Below, one piece after another: positions 1-13,000 of a stretch of DNA of 64,000 nt (the stretch's first letter is position 1; each line of letters opens with the position of its first letter). The notes under the pieces were generated by a model. It searched no databases and was not told where the DNA came from. It saw nothing but the letters and a program-made list of their open reading frames with translations. Source of the DNA: Climacteris rufus (taxonomy: Eukaryota > Chordata > Aves > Passeriformes > Climacteridae). The stretch lies in the NCBI GenBank assembly GCA_013398175.1, contig VZRZ01003845.1:583900-647899 (forward strand), written 5' to 3'. The translations under genes were made by a program, and so were the position numbers.

Positions 1-1874
1 AGGATAGTTCTTATTTTCCTGAAGAATTAATTTTCCTAAAGAAGAGGACAAGATGTGTCTAGGATTTGAACACTACAAGAAATGTACATTTTCCAGACCC
101 AGTATGGAGCTCACCCAAATACCCTGGACTCGGAGGGATTTTGTCTTCAAAGATGCCCTGTTTTGCACTTGTGTGATCCTGGATCCTACACTGCAGATTC
201 ATAAGTACTTCTTTAACCTTTATTCCCAATCCGTGATAGTTTATGGCAGTGTTAATGATTTACCACACTTTCCCTCTTAAGGACAGTATTTAATAGGAGC
301 GAAGAAGTAAGGTGGGGTGAACACAAAGACATGTATAAGGAAATGAGTTTTTAATGTCTTGTAAGACAGTAAAAACTTCCTCATTGGAAGCCAGTAAGGT
401 TGAGAAAGACCAAACCAAGTAAAGACCCTTAAAATAATCAAGACCTTACCTAATCTTTACTTTTCAAAATACTTCAAATGCTTCCTTTTTTTTTTTCCCC
501 CCTGCATTTTTGACCAGATAGAGGAATGTATGTTTGTTCTTAATGTGGTACTGTGCAATCCATGATCTCAAGCCTTGAAATTATAAACTTTATCTATTTT
601 TTTTTGTAACATGATGATTGTCATAGGAAGGATGGCTGTGTTGGGGAAGTCCCCTGCTCCTGGCATTAGCTTCTGGCACTGCCAAAAATGTTGTTAGAGG
701 ACAGTGTGAAGATAAAATGAGGAGCCTTAGGGCTGTGAAAGAAACTGCCACTCGATATTCAGATCCTTTTGCAAAATTTATTGTGCAGCCTCTGCATCAG
801 TCAGTAGTGAAGATCTCATCTCTGGAACAAGACTGACACAGTATCCCCTGACCCCAACCACACAGTCCCAGAAGATGGGCTCTCCTCTACCCCTGAGTCT
901 TCATTCAACAAAAAACAAATCCAGGCACAATCAGTAGGGTATGTTTTCCTAGTCACTGCTTTTTATTTCCTTATCACTAAACTATAAAGCATAAAGAAGA
1001 CCAAAAAAGTGTCATGTCATATAGCAATGAACACAAATGTGAAGCCCTTTTACCAGGTTTTATAAAGAAACTGTGAAGTATTCAGAGACCTGGAGAGAGA
1101 AGCAACCCCTCAGACATATAGATTGGGTTCTCCAGGACAGGTGTCCCTCTTTTCTGTCTCACTGGTACCAGTTACACTTGGGAGCTCAATCCCATTGAAA
1201 CCCAGTGTTCTCCAGGCTGAGGACTTACTACATAGTCATTGCTAGCAAAGGGGGAGAACCTGCCCACTCATGATTTCCTGCAGCTCTGCTTTCTCTGCTG
1301 ATGCTTTCCTTCGGTGCTGACACAGCCTTGTTTTTCCCAGTAGAAGAATCTCCAAAACTGTAAACGTGGGGGGTTCACTGTATATCAATTTTGCCTACGG
1401 ATTGGCAAGGCACTCTTCTTCCACTGGATTAGAGAGCTAAACATTTCTTGTCCTTTGGACTGAAGCTTCTTCTCTGGGAAACCTCATCAGCACTGACTTG
1501 TTGATAGAAACAGAGAATCTCAGTGTCAAAGCTTTGTGTTCTTTGCAAGTCTGCTGTACCTCTGGACCTTCCAGACTCACTTCTTCCAACTGTGGAGTCC
1601 TGGTTTTGCCAAGAAAATAGCAGATCCTATGTTTTCAGTTTACAACTGCTAACTTGGAGGGACTGATGGAGATCTTATTTCTTTATACACTGTGTTTAAT
1701 TTTTTTTCTGCAGAGGAATTAATTCAGCTCATATTTCAGGAGCTGAAGAAAAGCACCAAGTTCATCCTGCACTGCAGGTGATTCTTTTGTGGATCTATGG
1801 ATTCTCTCTCGCTTAGTGAGGCTTCTGGGGACTACAGTAATAAAAGAGCAAAATATGGAGTGGAGGCTTTGTTA
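1..1874. other. Non-coding flank downstream of the SLC2A11B-like gene
   Basis: No exon, RNA gene or known repeat is recognisable here. The short open frames lack splice context or family similarity. The part next to 1874 should be the 3' UTR of the minus-strand transporter. An ATTAAA hexamer on the minus strand at 1700-1695, about 175 bases past the stop, and an AATAAA at 967-962 are possible polyadenylation signals. I cannot choose between them without transcript data. Confidence 0.5.
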
Positions 1875-4800
1875 TTAAAGCCTGGTAACAGTCATCACTG
1901 AGCAGTTATTCTGCTGTAGGGCTGCCTGTCTCTTCTTTCCACGGTAGTTCAGGCGGTTGAACTCCTCCATGACCTGCAGCATGGTCTTTCCTTTGGTCTC
2001 TGGCAGAACCAGGAAGACATAGATAGCCATGGACACACAGTAGGTCAGGAAAATGATGAAGCAGAAATTACCAAGACCTTCCTACAGGAGAACAAAGAGA
2101 TAAAATGTGTTCATAAAAGTTTATCTCGGTTTCTTTGTCTTATGACATTGAGTCTCTGGGTTTGTATTTACTGAAACACTTGGGACTGAGTTGATATAAA
2201 TCCTGCTTGCTACCACCTGGGGAATGACACTGAGTGGTAAGATAACTAATTTACCTATTTTAAGAAGGAAAATTGTATGCTCAGCAGAGCCTGAATGTCA
2301 TTGCTTGATGATTCAGAGAAGTGCCAGTCTTCAGTTACTCATCCTTTCTGCTCTGTCCCTCTCAGTCAGGCTAGGTGGGTAAGGTTTGCAGTGTGTTTGC
2401 TCTGTCTCTCCTTGCATGGTCCAAAACTGCAAAGGCTTTGGTTTCCTGCTCCTTACTAATGCTGGGTGAGATCTCTGGGAGTGCCCATTTTCCACATTGA
2501 CCCCAAAGAAGATGGACATTCAGGACAAGGGGGAAAAGAAGGGACCCCTTCTGACATTCAGATGTCATCTGACAGTGTTGGTGCCTCTGTCACTGTGTCT
2601 GTGTTTGCCAGTGTCCCACTCTAACTGTCTGTAGAGTTTAGAAGTATTTGGTGGATTTGCTATGTTTCCAGTAGATACCTGGGTAAAAAGGGAGATGCCA
2701 TCAGAACCACAATTAATTTGGGGTCTCTCTGTTGCATGAAAAGAGAAGCATGCTCTGGGTTCAAGAGGAGTTTAACTTACTTTGAACTGAAACAAACACA
2801 CTACTTTGCTTACCACAATGAAAGGGAACAAAAGTCCAAGGATGAAGAGTTGGATCCAGTTTGAAACACCATTTAAAACATAAGCAGCTGGTCTGTATGA
2901 CTGAATAAATATTTCTGTAAGCAAAGGGCATAGTACTCCAGCTGAAAAAAATGTTGGAGAAAAAAAGGAAACTTAGAAATTTTGCAAGATGCTTCTGTAC
3001 CTCATACTTCATATTATTGCATAAGTTCATGGCTTTAAGTGGCCTGAAAGTTTCTGAGGTGCTGCTTGACTCTTCAGGAGAAAGGCATGTAGGAATGCAA
3101 TAGGAAATGAATTTTACCTCCTGCCATAGTATGGAGGGAAATATCTGTGCCTGCACTGAATCAGAAGGAGGGATTTATGCCTACTGTGGCACAGCTATGC
3201 CTGGGATCTCTGGTAAAGGCTGCAGTGAGGAAGGAAGGAATGAATGAGTACATGAAACCATTCCAGTAGAAAATACCAACCTGGCCCCATGCCAAAGCTC
3301 ATGATGAAAATAAAGACAAGTGCAACAGAGCAGTATGGTACCCAGAAAAAGGAGTCCTGTAGGAAATGAAAAGCAAATAAAATCAGAAACTAAAATTCTA
3401 TTTATCCAGCTCTATTAGAAATATTCATCACTGCTAAGTATGTCAATGTTGAACACAGATCTAGTTCCTCTACTTCCAGAATTTCATGAGGAGAGAGTCT
3501 TGGCAGTGATCTTAGCTGTCTAGAGCTACTGCTTTTAATCCATATGTACATGGTTGGGAACAGACCTCTGTTAATATGACAGTTAGCCCCCAAAATACTT
3601 CTACTCCTTAAAAAGTGATTTGTGGGGAGGGAAATACTAATGATATCTGCCATACAATAAAGAATGGAGACAGGACACAGTTCTAATGCATCAATGTGGT
3701 CTTACCTGTAGTGAGAGAGTGACTGTGAGGAGGCCTAGAGCCAAGGCCATCACAGTGTAGTTTTTCCAAAGCAGTGTCTTCCTTCCTGCACGCTCAATGA
3801 GGAAACCCTGCAAGCAGGAGGACACGCTGCCAGCTCTGAAGGACAGACTGAAGGCAGGCACTGGAGAGCTGCTCCAGTGTCTGCCTTCACCTGCCAGGCA
3901 GGGAATCGCTGGAGGACTGGGGACTGGGATGTGGTGCCTTCTCTGGGAGGGTGAGTAAAGGTATCTGGGGGGACTGAGCAGGACCAGGAGCTGCAGGGAG
4001 GAGCAGAAGGTGGGGAGGTGCAGGGCTGCAGGGAGCATTGTCTGGGCAGAGGAGGGCAGAGGTGGCATTCTGCAGGCAAAGGAGAGCCAGGCAGGAGAGC
4101 AGAGTGGGAATGCTTACACCCTTATTTGCTGTGATTCGCACAGCCCTGAGTCCTACTGACAAAGGACATCTAACCCTTCCTTCAGGGAGGGACTAGGAGT
4201 CCTGAGACTGGCCCAGAATGGGTCGTGATTTTGACAGAAAGACTCTCCCCTCTTCCCAGAAACTGAATAGAAATGCCCACGTTTGCAGGGTGTGGGGAGA
4301 GGATTTCATGTGATCGGTTCTACGGTTGATTTGTTGCAAAAGTTCGATTCCTGAAGCTCCATTTACAGTGTTTCTAAAGATCAAAATGGACCGCGTATTA
4401 CAGTAGAAAAAGCTGAAAAGCCACTTACACACAGAACTGTGGAGAGGATCTCGGTGATCCCAATCCCCAGTGACACATAGCGGGTTTGAGCAGGGGGAAT
4501 TCCAGCCTTTATAAAGATACTGTATGCATAAGAGTAAACCTGGAAAGAATAGAAACTTGTGAAAGCTGTACACATGTGGTCATGCTTACACTAGTTTCTC
4601 TCTTTTTGGCAGAAAATAACTAATCAGGCCCTAACGAAGCAGAAAATCATATCTCAGTACCTAATCCTTAATGTTTTTACAAGGCTTATTTATGCAGAAT
4701 AGCTTTTATTAGCAGTTGTTTTGAACTCAGTAAAAAATACAGCCTTTTTCTTCCTTTTTTTGCTTGCTTTTAGCACTGCCTTTGTCTTATGTTACGGGTT

Positions 4801-7800
4801 ATAATTCCATCTGACAACTTTCATGTTTTAGTGTCTCGTGTACTCTGAATGAGGAGCATACAGAAATGTGGATGGTATATACTAAGCAAATGGCTTAAAT
4901 TATCTTTCTACATCATATTTAAGCCTTTGCAGTCGTTTTGAATAGTCACTAGTTTTCTGGATATAAGCATTCCTAAAGCGTAAGAAATTCCACTGCTAAT
5001 ATGCTCAGTTTCTACTGGTCCTTCATAGTATAGTTACTGTTGCACTAGTGGTGGTAGAAAGGGGCTTTATGAATCTTAAAGTCTTTCTGAATTTGCAAAA
5101 TTAATTTGTAGTTTGAAACTTCAATGCTTTTACTATATATTTTCTTCAATGCTTTTACTTTTATACTATAAGCTCATTTTATACAATAACTATCCCAATA
5201 CTCAAACTGATCTACTGAAACAGAGATATTTCTACAGAAAAGGTATATTAGAGAGTATATGTCCATAACTGTCACATATATTACTGGGGTATTGTAATTG
5301 TCTACAGTCTGAGAAAGTGAAAAGTTAAAGGATTTAGAAAGAAACCCAAACAGGTAAGAGTAGGGAAAAGCACTGTCAGTGTACATTGCAAACCTGACTC
5401 CGTTTGTACTGAAATGGCTGAACAATTTTGGGCAGTGCATTCAGGAGTTCACAGACGCAGAGAAGGTTATGCTGTTCTTTGCTTGATCTGTATTTGGGAT
5501 TTTATTTGATCCCCTTCCATTCGCTTATCATAACAGGGGAATCCATTGAGATGCCTTCAGAAGACACTTGCTAAAACACAGTTCTTGACTTATCCCAGGT
5601 TCCAAACTTCCATGGGAAAAAACTGTAATAAACAGTAACAACAGATCCATCCTTACAGCCACTGCTGCATCCATTCACAGTGTTGCAGCATTTCACAACT
5701 CCTTGCAGAGCTTACTTTTCCCAGCAATCCCGAGAGCAGAGCAAAGCAGGGCACTCACCACGTTGCCCCCGAGGAGCTGCATGCAGGAGACGACGAGGAA
5801 GAGTGTGATGAGCTGCCAGCGCACAGATCTGTCACGGAGCAGCTCGCAAACGCTCTTCGCCTTCTGCCCACGGATGGCTTCTTGCTCTGACATCATGTCA
5901 TCTATTTCAGCCATGTGGTCTCCCTCTCCCCAGAGCTGCTTCACAGCTGGAAGGAGAGGAGGAGAGATGACCAAGGTTCCCAGCACAGACATTAATTCAG
6001 AGGATTATTTCCTGCTTTGCAGGGTATCTTATTTCAACTTCATGCTCTTTTCTTGTGTGAACTTCCTAGAGACCTGGACTCAGGTGTGACACAGATCCAG
6101 ATCATTGCTCTCTGGTTTTACCCATAAATCTGAATCACGACCTCACTTTTGGCCAATAGCTGCTGACAATCTTTCAATATAAGTCACACCTAAATTCTTA
6201 CCAATCCTTCCCTGAATACCCTCCTGCTAAAGGTGCAGTTCTAGTGCACACTCCAAAACACAGACAAGGTAAAATGACTCCTATATTAAAAAAATTAAGT
6301 CCACATCCAAGGAGTTCTCTCTTTTGATAGGTAAAACCCCACAATGGCTGTTTGTCTGTTTCTGTCAGTAGCTGCTGTTAGGGTTACCAAAGGACTGGAA
6401 TGCTTACGGATACAGCATGACAGTACAGAGCCTCCCTTTCTTACACAGGGCCAGAAGGTACTGTAACCATACTCTGACTGTTCAGGGCAGAATCTGTATT
6501 GATGGAAATACAAGCTCTGTGTGATCACATCCCTTGGAGGACCCTGGCAGAGGGTAAGGGAAATACTAGTGCCAAGAGAGCACTAATATCCCAGCAGAAG
6601 AGGGTGACTTTCGTTAAAGCTGAAGGTGGTTTCAGAGCCAAAAGACCAAGAGTCTTTTCCCCACGTGTAGGTCTCTTCCTGGGGCTTTTCTGTATTTTTC
6701 CCTTTTTCCTGAAATGAATGCTTTATGGCCCATTTCCTTACCTTTGATGCATGCCTCCTTGTCCTTTTTGTCAATGAGCAGGTAGCGGGGAGAGTCTGGG
6801 AAGAAGGGGAGGGTGAGAAGCTGAACGATGGCAGGAACTGCATTGGCTGCCATGAGAATCGGCCAGAGAGCCTCCACTCCAAGAACTTCTCTGGAACAAA
6901 ACCAGCAGAGTGAGAGGGGCTGAGGAGCCATGTGTGCAGGCCATGTGAGCACATGCAGACATGGGGTCATCCCTCAGCCCTGCTGTGTGTGTCCTGGCAG
7001 CTCTCGCCCAGGAGCCTCCAGCATTTCTCAACCCAGTAAAATGAAAATCTCAGTGGGAGGTGGCAGGGGAGAGCAGAGGGTGCCTGCAGCACACAAGTTG
7101 CTGCTCAGTACTGGGCACCTGTGTCCTCCTGCAGTAGCTGAGGGCTCACAGGGACCAACAGTGTACTCTGCTTCTGATCCAAATAGGCTCATCTAATAAC
7201 TATTGTAAGATCTTTGGGTTGTCAACCTGGTACAAACTGCCCCAAATAGCAGCCACTGGGCATAGACTTGCATTAATATATGCATATATTTTAATAACAC
7301 ATAAACTGAGTACCTTTCAGACTTACCTGAGCCCCAGAGCAAATCCTACGAATTTTCCGGCAGCGATGAAGGTAGAAGCTGTTATGGCAATCAGCCCCCG
7401 GAGCTTCCGTGGGGCACATTCCCCAGCATACATGAGATGGATATTCAGACCTAAACCTGCAGAGACAAAGGACTGTGAGGGCAATGCAAACTCCCATAGG
7501 TCTGGTGTTTTGGAGGGGACCACTATGGACACAGCTCATAGGGGTTGGCTCTGAGATACATTTTTATCTGTGCTGGGGATGTGTCTGCCTGACAGGAAGC
7601 ATGAGCCCCATACCGTGGCCTTGTGCCTTTGCTAAATATTTCACTAAGCAAGTATGTGCCCCTGTGAAATCTGTCCTTCAGCAGGCTGGCCTTCTCTTAC
7701 ATTGTTTCCTACACCCACTTGTACAGGACTGTGGTTACTCCCTTTAGTCTCAGAGGACATATTTCAGTGGCTATTCAGATGCTACCTGCCTCATTTTCTG

Positions 7801-10062
7801 CTTGTAACCAACAAATCAGCAAATGCTATACATTCTGTTTGCTCAGTGAATTAATTAATATTTATCCTTTCAATTTTTTTTTTCTGATGGTTAGTATTAT
7901 CTTTACCGAGCTGTTCAGGGATCAAAAGCACTGGCAGAATGTGAACTTCTGAGGCATCTGGAAATTAGAATTGAAAATTCTAATTGTGTTAGCTTGAAAA
8001 CCACTCCCTTGTCTGCAACATGGAGGGCAGCATCAGCCACAGTGAGAAGCAACAGGAACAACAGAGGTCAGCTCTCTATTGAGTGAGCATGATCCCCTGA
8101 AATATTGCATGTTTTGACTCCTTCAGAAGCTGGCAGTACCTTTTATATGGACTGGATGTAAAGATAGAAGAAAGAGAAATAGAGATGTCAGACATTACTA
8201 ATTTAACCGTGTTTGTGGTGTCTTGTTCAGTTAAAAATGCACTCAGCAATCATGTCCTCTGCAGAGTGTAGTAAAAATCTGTGATCCATTTAGTCAGGCT
8301 GGTAAATCCTTGTGACCCCCAGTCACTGCTCTTCCCACTATTTAATACCATAGGCAGGAATGCCAATTTACCTCCACACGCTCCAGAAAATAACCTTCCA
8401 GCAATGATCATCTCAAAGGATCCACACAGCCGGCTGAGTCCCATCAGAGCTGCACCCACCAGAGCAGGGATATTGGCACACAGCATGGCCTTCTTCCTGG
8501 AATTCATTTAAATTAATGTGAGCATAAATACTGTCCTCATATCATTCACAGCCTGACAGGAGTGGCATGAACTGTACATGGCTACAGACTCAGTGCAGGC
8601 TTCTGAGATCAGCTACAGCAAAGTAAATGGGAGATGGGAATGGGAAAACTTTGTCAAGGACGGATAAGTTAGTTGAAGGCTTTGATGCCTTTAGTGGAGC
8701 CAATATCTACAGTGAAGAACAAGCTTTGTGAGTAGTTGTCTCTGAAATTCACTTTTAAATCCATGTACTTCTTGTGTGATTTCCCTGGACTGGATTTGCT
8801 TTAGACTTTATAAGGTAGAGGGTATGATTTTCTTTGTGATCATTGGCAGATTTTGCCATTCTGTTTCTTCACTAAATTGGTCCTTCACTGGAAGCCCTGG
8901 GCTGCTCACAGTGCCACGTCCAAGCAGTGTTTCTCCCAAGACACAGTTACTTATTCTGCAGCTGTGGGTGTAAACAGCAAGAGTAGTGTGATCACTCTTC
9001 CTACCTTCCAAATCTCACAGATAAATACCCAGCAGACGAGGCACCCAGCAGCCCACCAATGCTGTAAATGGACACAATAAGGGACCACATCAGAGTCATC
9101 ATGTCTGCGCTGGGAGAAGAGCCGTATCTCTTCAGCCAGCTCTCACGGATGAAAGTTTTGACATACTTTAAAAGAAAAAAAAGAAAACAACGGACTCAGT
9201 CAACATGCTTTTGCATAATTGCACCTCTTTTTTAATTGTCTTACTCACTTACTGGTCTTTTTGACACATTTCTATCTATACCTTTGTTGAAATCTTAGCC
9301 CAAATGAAATCAATGGGAATTTTGCCATTAACACCCCTGGAGTTAATGTTTTAGCAATGAGATACAATGAATAAATATATCAATATTAAATATCATCTGT
9401 GAGTGCCAGTAAGAGAACGGAAGGTTGTCTCCTGTTCCTGTGCTAAACCCTGCTTGTTTTGCTACCTGATCTTTTTCTGACATTCCCACTTGTCTGTGGC
9501 AATAATATGAGCTCCGTGTCCTTGGTACCATTCAGAATGACAAACACCTTCTCTAATTTTCCCTTTCCAGCTGCAGGTATCAGTGCTGACCTCAGCTTTA
9601 GAGCAACAGTCCTTCTCTTTCCTATTTCACCTTACAGCCACTTGGAAATAGTGCGTGTGGTCAAGCACATGGTACAAGGGACTCCCTGAGCAATGGAGAG
9701 AGGAGAATGCCCTGTGAGCAATTCAGCTCAGTAAGGGGGAAATGGCTGACTTTATGGGTATCATTCATCCTCCCCTTTCCCAGTTCTGTCACATCAGACA
9801 GAAGTTAAAACCCCATGAAACACAAGAGCAGTAGCAGCTACTCTTTGAATAAGAAACCACGATTAGTCTAATTTCGAAAGTAGAAGTAAAAAAGTTAGCA
9901 ATTGCTTATAGAGGCATGAATGTGAAAACCTGGTAGCTCACTCTTTGAGCTCTCCATGCTTACCTCAGCAGGAGAATTGATAATGGAGATCTGCAATCCA
10001 TACTGGAAAGCTCCACCAATGCCCAGGACAAAAGCCAGGAGAAAAAGGTTGTAGCTCATTTT
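1875..10062 (-). CDS. SLC2A11B: SLC2A11-like class II facilitative sugar transporter (probable SLC2A11B), exons 2-12
   Basis: Eleven coding exons on the minus strand join in frame to 491 codons plus a stop. In transcript order they are 9964-10062, 9005-9165, 8372-8496, 7327-7456, 6742-6890, 5759-5946, 4429-4539, 3706-3807, 3281-3356, 2814-2941 and 1875-2081, all with GT-AG junctions. The product is a 12-helix GLUT-family plasma-membrane transporter. Seen directly are a first helix ending in SIINSPAE, a GRKK turn after helix 2, PDSPRYLLID after helix 6, RAGRK after helix 8, GPAG in helix 10 and PETKGK after helix 12. Length fits the family (about 490-500 aa). A short first exon of a few codons is expected upstream but was not located; the first Met visible is residue 2 of the listed product. 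It is more divergent from mammalian SLC2A11 than its neighbour, which is why I infer SLC2A11B, the paralogue kept in fish and birds. The transported sugar cannot be read from sequence. No frameshift or stop was found. Confidence 0.88.
9964..10062 (-). CDS. SLC2A11B: First identified coding exon of the SLC2A11B-like gene
   Basis: This 99-base exon encodes helix 1, with the GIGGAFQYG turn. It is preceded by a polypyrimidine tract and a CAAG acceptor and followed by the donor GTAAGC. It opens in phase 0 with a Lys and then a Met, so an upstream exon probably supplies about six further residues, but this Met could itself be a start. The matching exon of the neighbouring paralogue is also 99 bases and phase 0. 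Confidence 0.85.
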
Positions 10063-13000
10063 CTTGCAGGAAATAAAAACAGCAAAAAAACTGGTACAGC
10101 TATTCAGACATGTTTCTAAATGTCCTGCATTTTCCTCGGGAATTCTACAGTTTGAGCAGTGCCACACACCTGCCTCCTCAGAGACCAAAGAGTCAGTGAT
10201 AGAAAACCACAGCTACTAAAGCACAGGACAGGGAGAACTCTGAGGAGAGACAAAGCTCACAGCTGTCTGCCAGAACCCAGTTACACACTTCAGTGCTTCT
10301 GGCTTCAGTGCTTCTGACTTCAGTTTTGGCAATCTTAATCTGCACTATCATAAGTAACTAGCTGTGGGAGTATGGTGCAATGTGCAAGCATTTTGTGAAC
10401 AGTTCCATCTATTTGTCCTTTCTCCTCCTCCTTTCCCACTTGTTATCTCATCTAAATGAATATTTTGCTCAGTGACTTGGCGGAGACTAGATAAACATTT
10501 AGGGATTGAAGGGCATTCCTTGTTTTAGAGTTTATTCACCCTTTCTTAGAACAATCTGATAGGAGGCTCAAGAATATAGAATGCAATACATGCACCTCAA
10601 CCCCTCCCACTCCCACTGCTCCCTGTTCTGACTGTGCTAGGGATATTCTGGCCAGTAATGATGGCATGATGCTGCACCTCTGTGCCTAGAGCAGATCATA
10701 TTCAAACAACAACTGCCAAGCATTTATGAGCTGATTTCTAATCAGGGGAATGTCATTGTTTGAATTGGCATCAAATCTCCATACCAACTTGCATGCAAAG
10801 GTAGTCATCCCTGCTTGCAGTCCAGGTCTTTCCTGATGCTTTCTTTGGTTACTTTGGAAAAAAATCCTTTGTATATAGAGAAAGAGGAGCCTGAGATAAT
10901 ATTTCAACACATCATTTTGTTTTTCCTCAGTGTTTAAACTCTCTTTGGTTTGTCATGAAGTTCTTGCTGTTTGGTTTCTCATTATTGTGGTGGTTTCTGA
11001 TGAAGCTGTGGATAATTTTGGTGAGCTGTGTGCTCCTGCCAGGTCTCTGGGCATGCTCTGGCAGCAGCTATGGACAGTAAGAGCTGCAGGAGATGAGTAA
11101 AGGACAGCAAGAAAAGCACTCGTAGAAGTCGAAGTCCAAGGACTGGTGTAAACTGGAGTGGACTGGCTTGGACTCCCCAAGTCATAGGCTGTGTAATCAG
11201 TTATAACATTTAAAGGAAAAGTTCCTGACTGCTACCTTGAGCCTCAATTCAGCAAAGCCTTCTGAAGCCCTACTTGGCCAAGCCTGACTACACCTGTGTG
11301 TCCAACTCTTGAATTATGGGATCAGTTGACTCCTTAAGGGTAATGGTCATTGGCTGAAAGTTCAAGTCTGTGTTCCTATAATAAATGGCAGATGCTAGGA
11401 AAGTTGAATGTCAATTTTATATCCTGACTGTAAAATCTTTACTTTTATCCATGATTCTCAAAGGACCTCTTTATCTAGCAGTCTCCAAGATGGTTTTGTT
11501 AAAAGGCTTTTACAAGTTATTCAAACAGCTTAGGGGGGAATTCCTTCTCCTGATGAGTGGCTGCACTTGGCAGTTCCACAGGATAGGATGCTGTGTGTTG
11601 TGTTGGAAGAATCCCAACCCCAGCTGGGCTGGAAGTGAGAGCTGGCTTGTGCAGAGGAGCAGCAATAACTAGTTTTCTCTGGTGTTGATGGTTATTGATC
11701 AATCCAACAGTGCACAACTATTTGATTTGCAAACAGTAACATCAGCTGTGAGTTTCTAAGGATCACTTTTCAAGACATAGTTTTGCCTAACACTTCACAT
11801 GATAAGAAAATGGGAACAAGTGTCATATATTTTTCAGTTGAAGGTGTTTTAATTCAGTATCAATTAACCAACTAGTTAAAGGCTTCAATTAAAATTTAAC
11901 AAATTACACCAACTGAAATGTAACCACAGTTTGTGTTTGCTTAATCAGTTTATAGACTCCTGATTTCAGGCTACAGTCAGAAAAAAATGCTGGAAGTTGG
12001 AATTAGTATTTTCTGTCACATGTACTCACAGGACTGGTTCCAAAACTCAGGCAGTCAAGTAAATGTGTAAGATTTCTGAACAAGCATGTTTCATACTGGC
12101 AGGTGCAGATGGCCTCTGTCCTTCCAGGGCTCTGGGAAAAGGCACAATGCTGACTCACGGGAGTAGCCACAGCAGTGGCCAAGGTGAGGAGCTCTGGACA
12201 CTGGAGGAATTCTCTCTTCTCTGACCTGTATGTCCCAGGCCTCTCCCTCTGCCCAGGCAGTCTCTTCAGTCTGTCCCTCCTCCTACCCTGCCTGCTCTCT
12301 ACTGATTTGCTTCACTTCTTCACTCTTCTCTGCTTCACTTCTATCTCTTGTTCTTTCTCTGATCCTCATGAAAGGAATGACGGAATATTTTGCTACCATT
12401 GTTATGGTAGTGGCACTTTTTGCTTTGACTTTGTGTTTCAGTCTTTCCATCTGCCCCTCACTGCTGTCTCCAAACCATAACAACGAAAAGTAGCTCTTTA
12501 GTTCCAGTGCTATAGAGTCCTGCTCTTGATTATCTTTTCTCAAAATCCTTCATGCTTCACAATCTCAGTGTTTTCCAGGAGCAGAGGCAGCTGCTCTTGC
12601 CCATGTCTGTATATTAATGACTTCTAAAATATCAGCAATCGCAAAGCAACAAAAGTTTACTTTTATTTTTCATACATTATAAACGTTAGGTAGTGAAAGA
12701 CAGTTCTTGCACAGACTCCTCTTCTGAGAAATAGATCTGCTGCTCCACTCATGCCCAGCATGACTGTAATACACTCCAGAAATGTTTACAGTCTTGCTAT
12801 TTAAAAATGTTGTATTTTTCTAAAAAATGTAGTTAAAAATACATTGAAAGAAACTTTACCTACTTATTTTGAAAATGTATATGTTCTTTTTTGTTGCAAA
12901 CATGAGCAGTGCTCTGACTTTCATACAAACAAAGTCAAAAGAAGAGATGGCTTGATTATGATTTTGAGAAGAAACTGGAAGAAACTTAACCAGTCAGGCC

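Noticed and set aside
5119..5160. Two copies of TTCAATGCTTTTACT about 25 bases apart
   Set aside because: A short direct repeat in an AT-rich intron with no target-site structure. It is probably a local duplication or chance.
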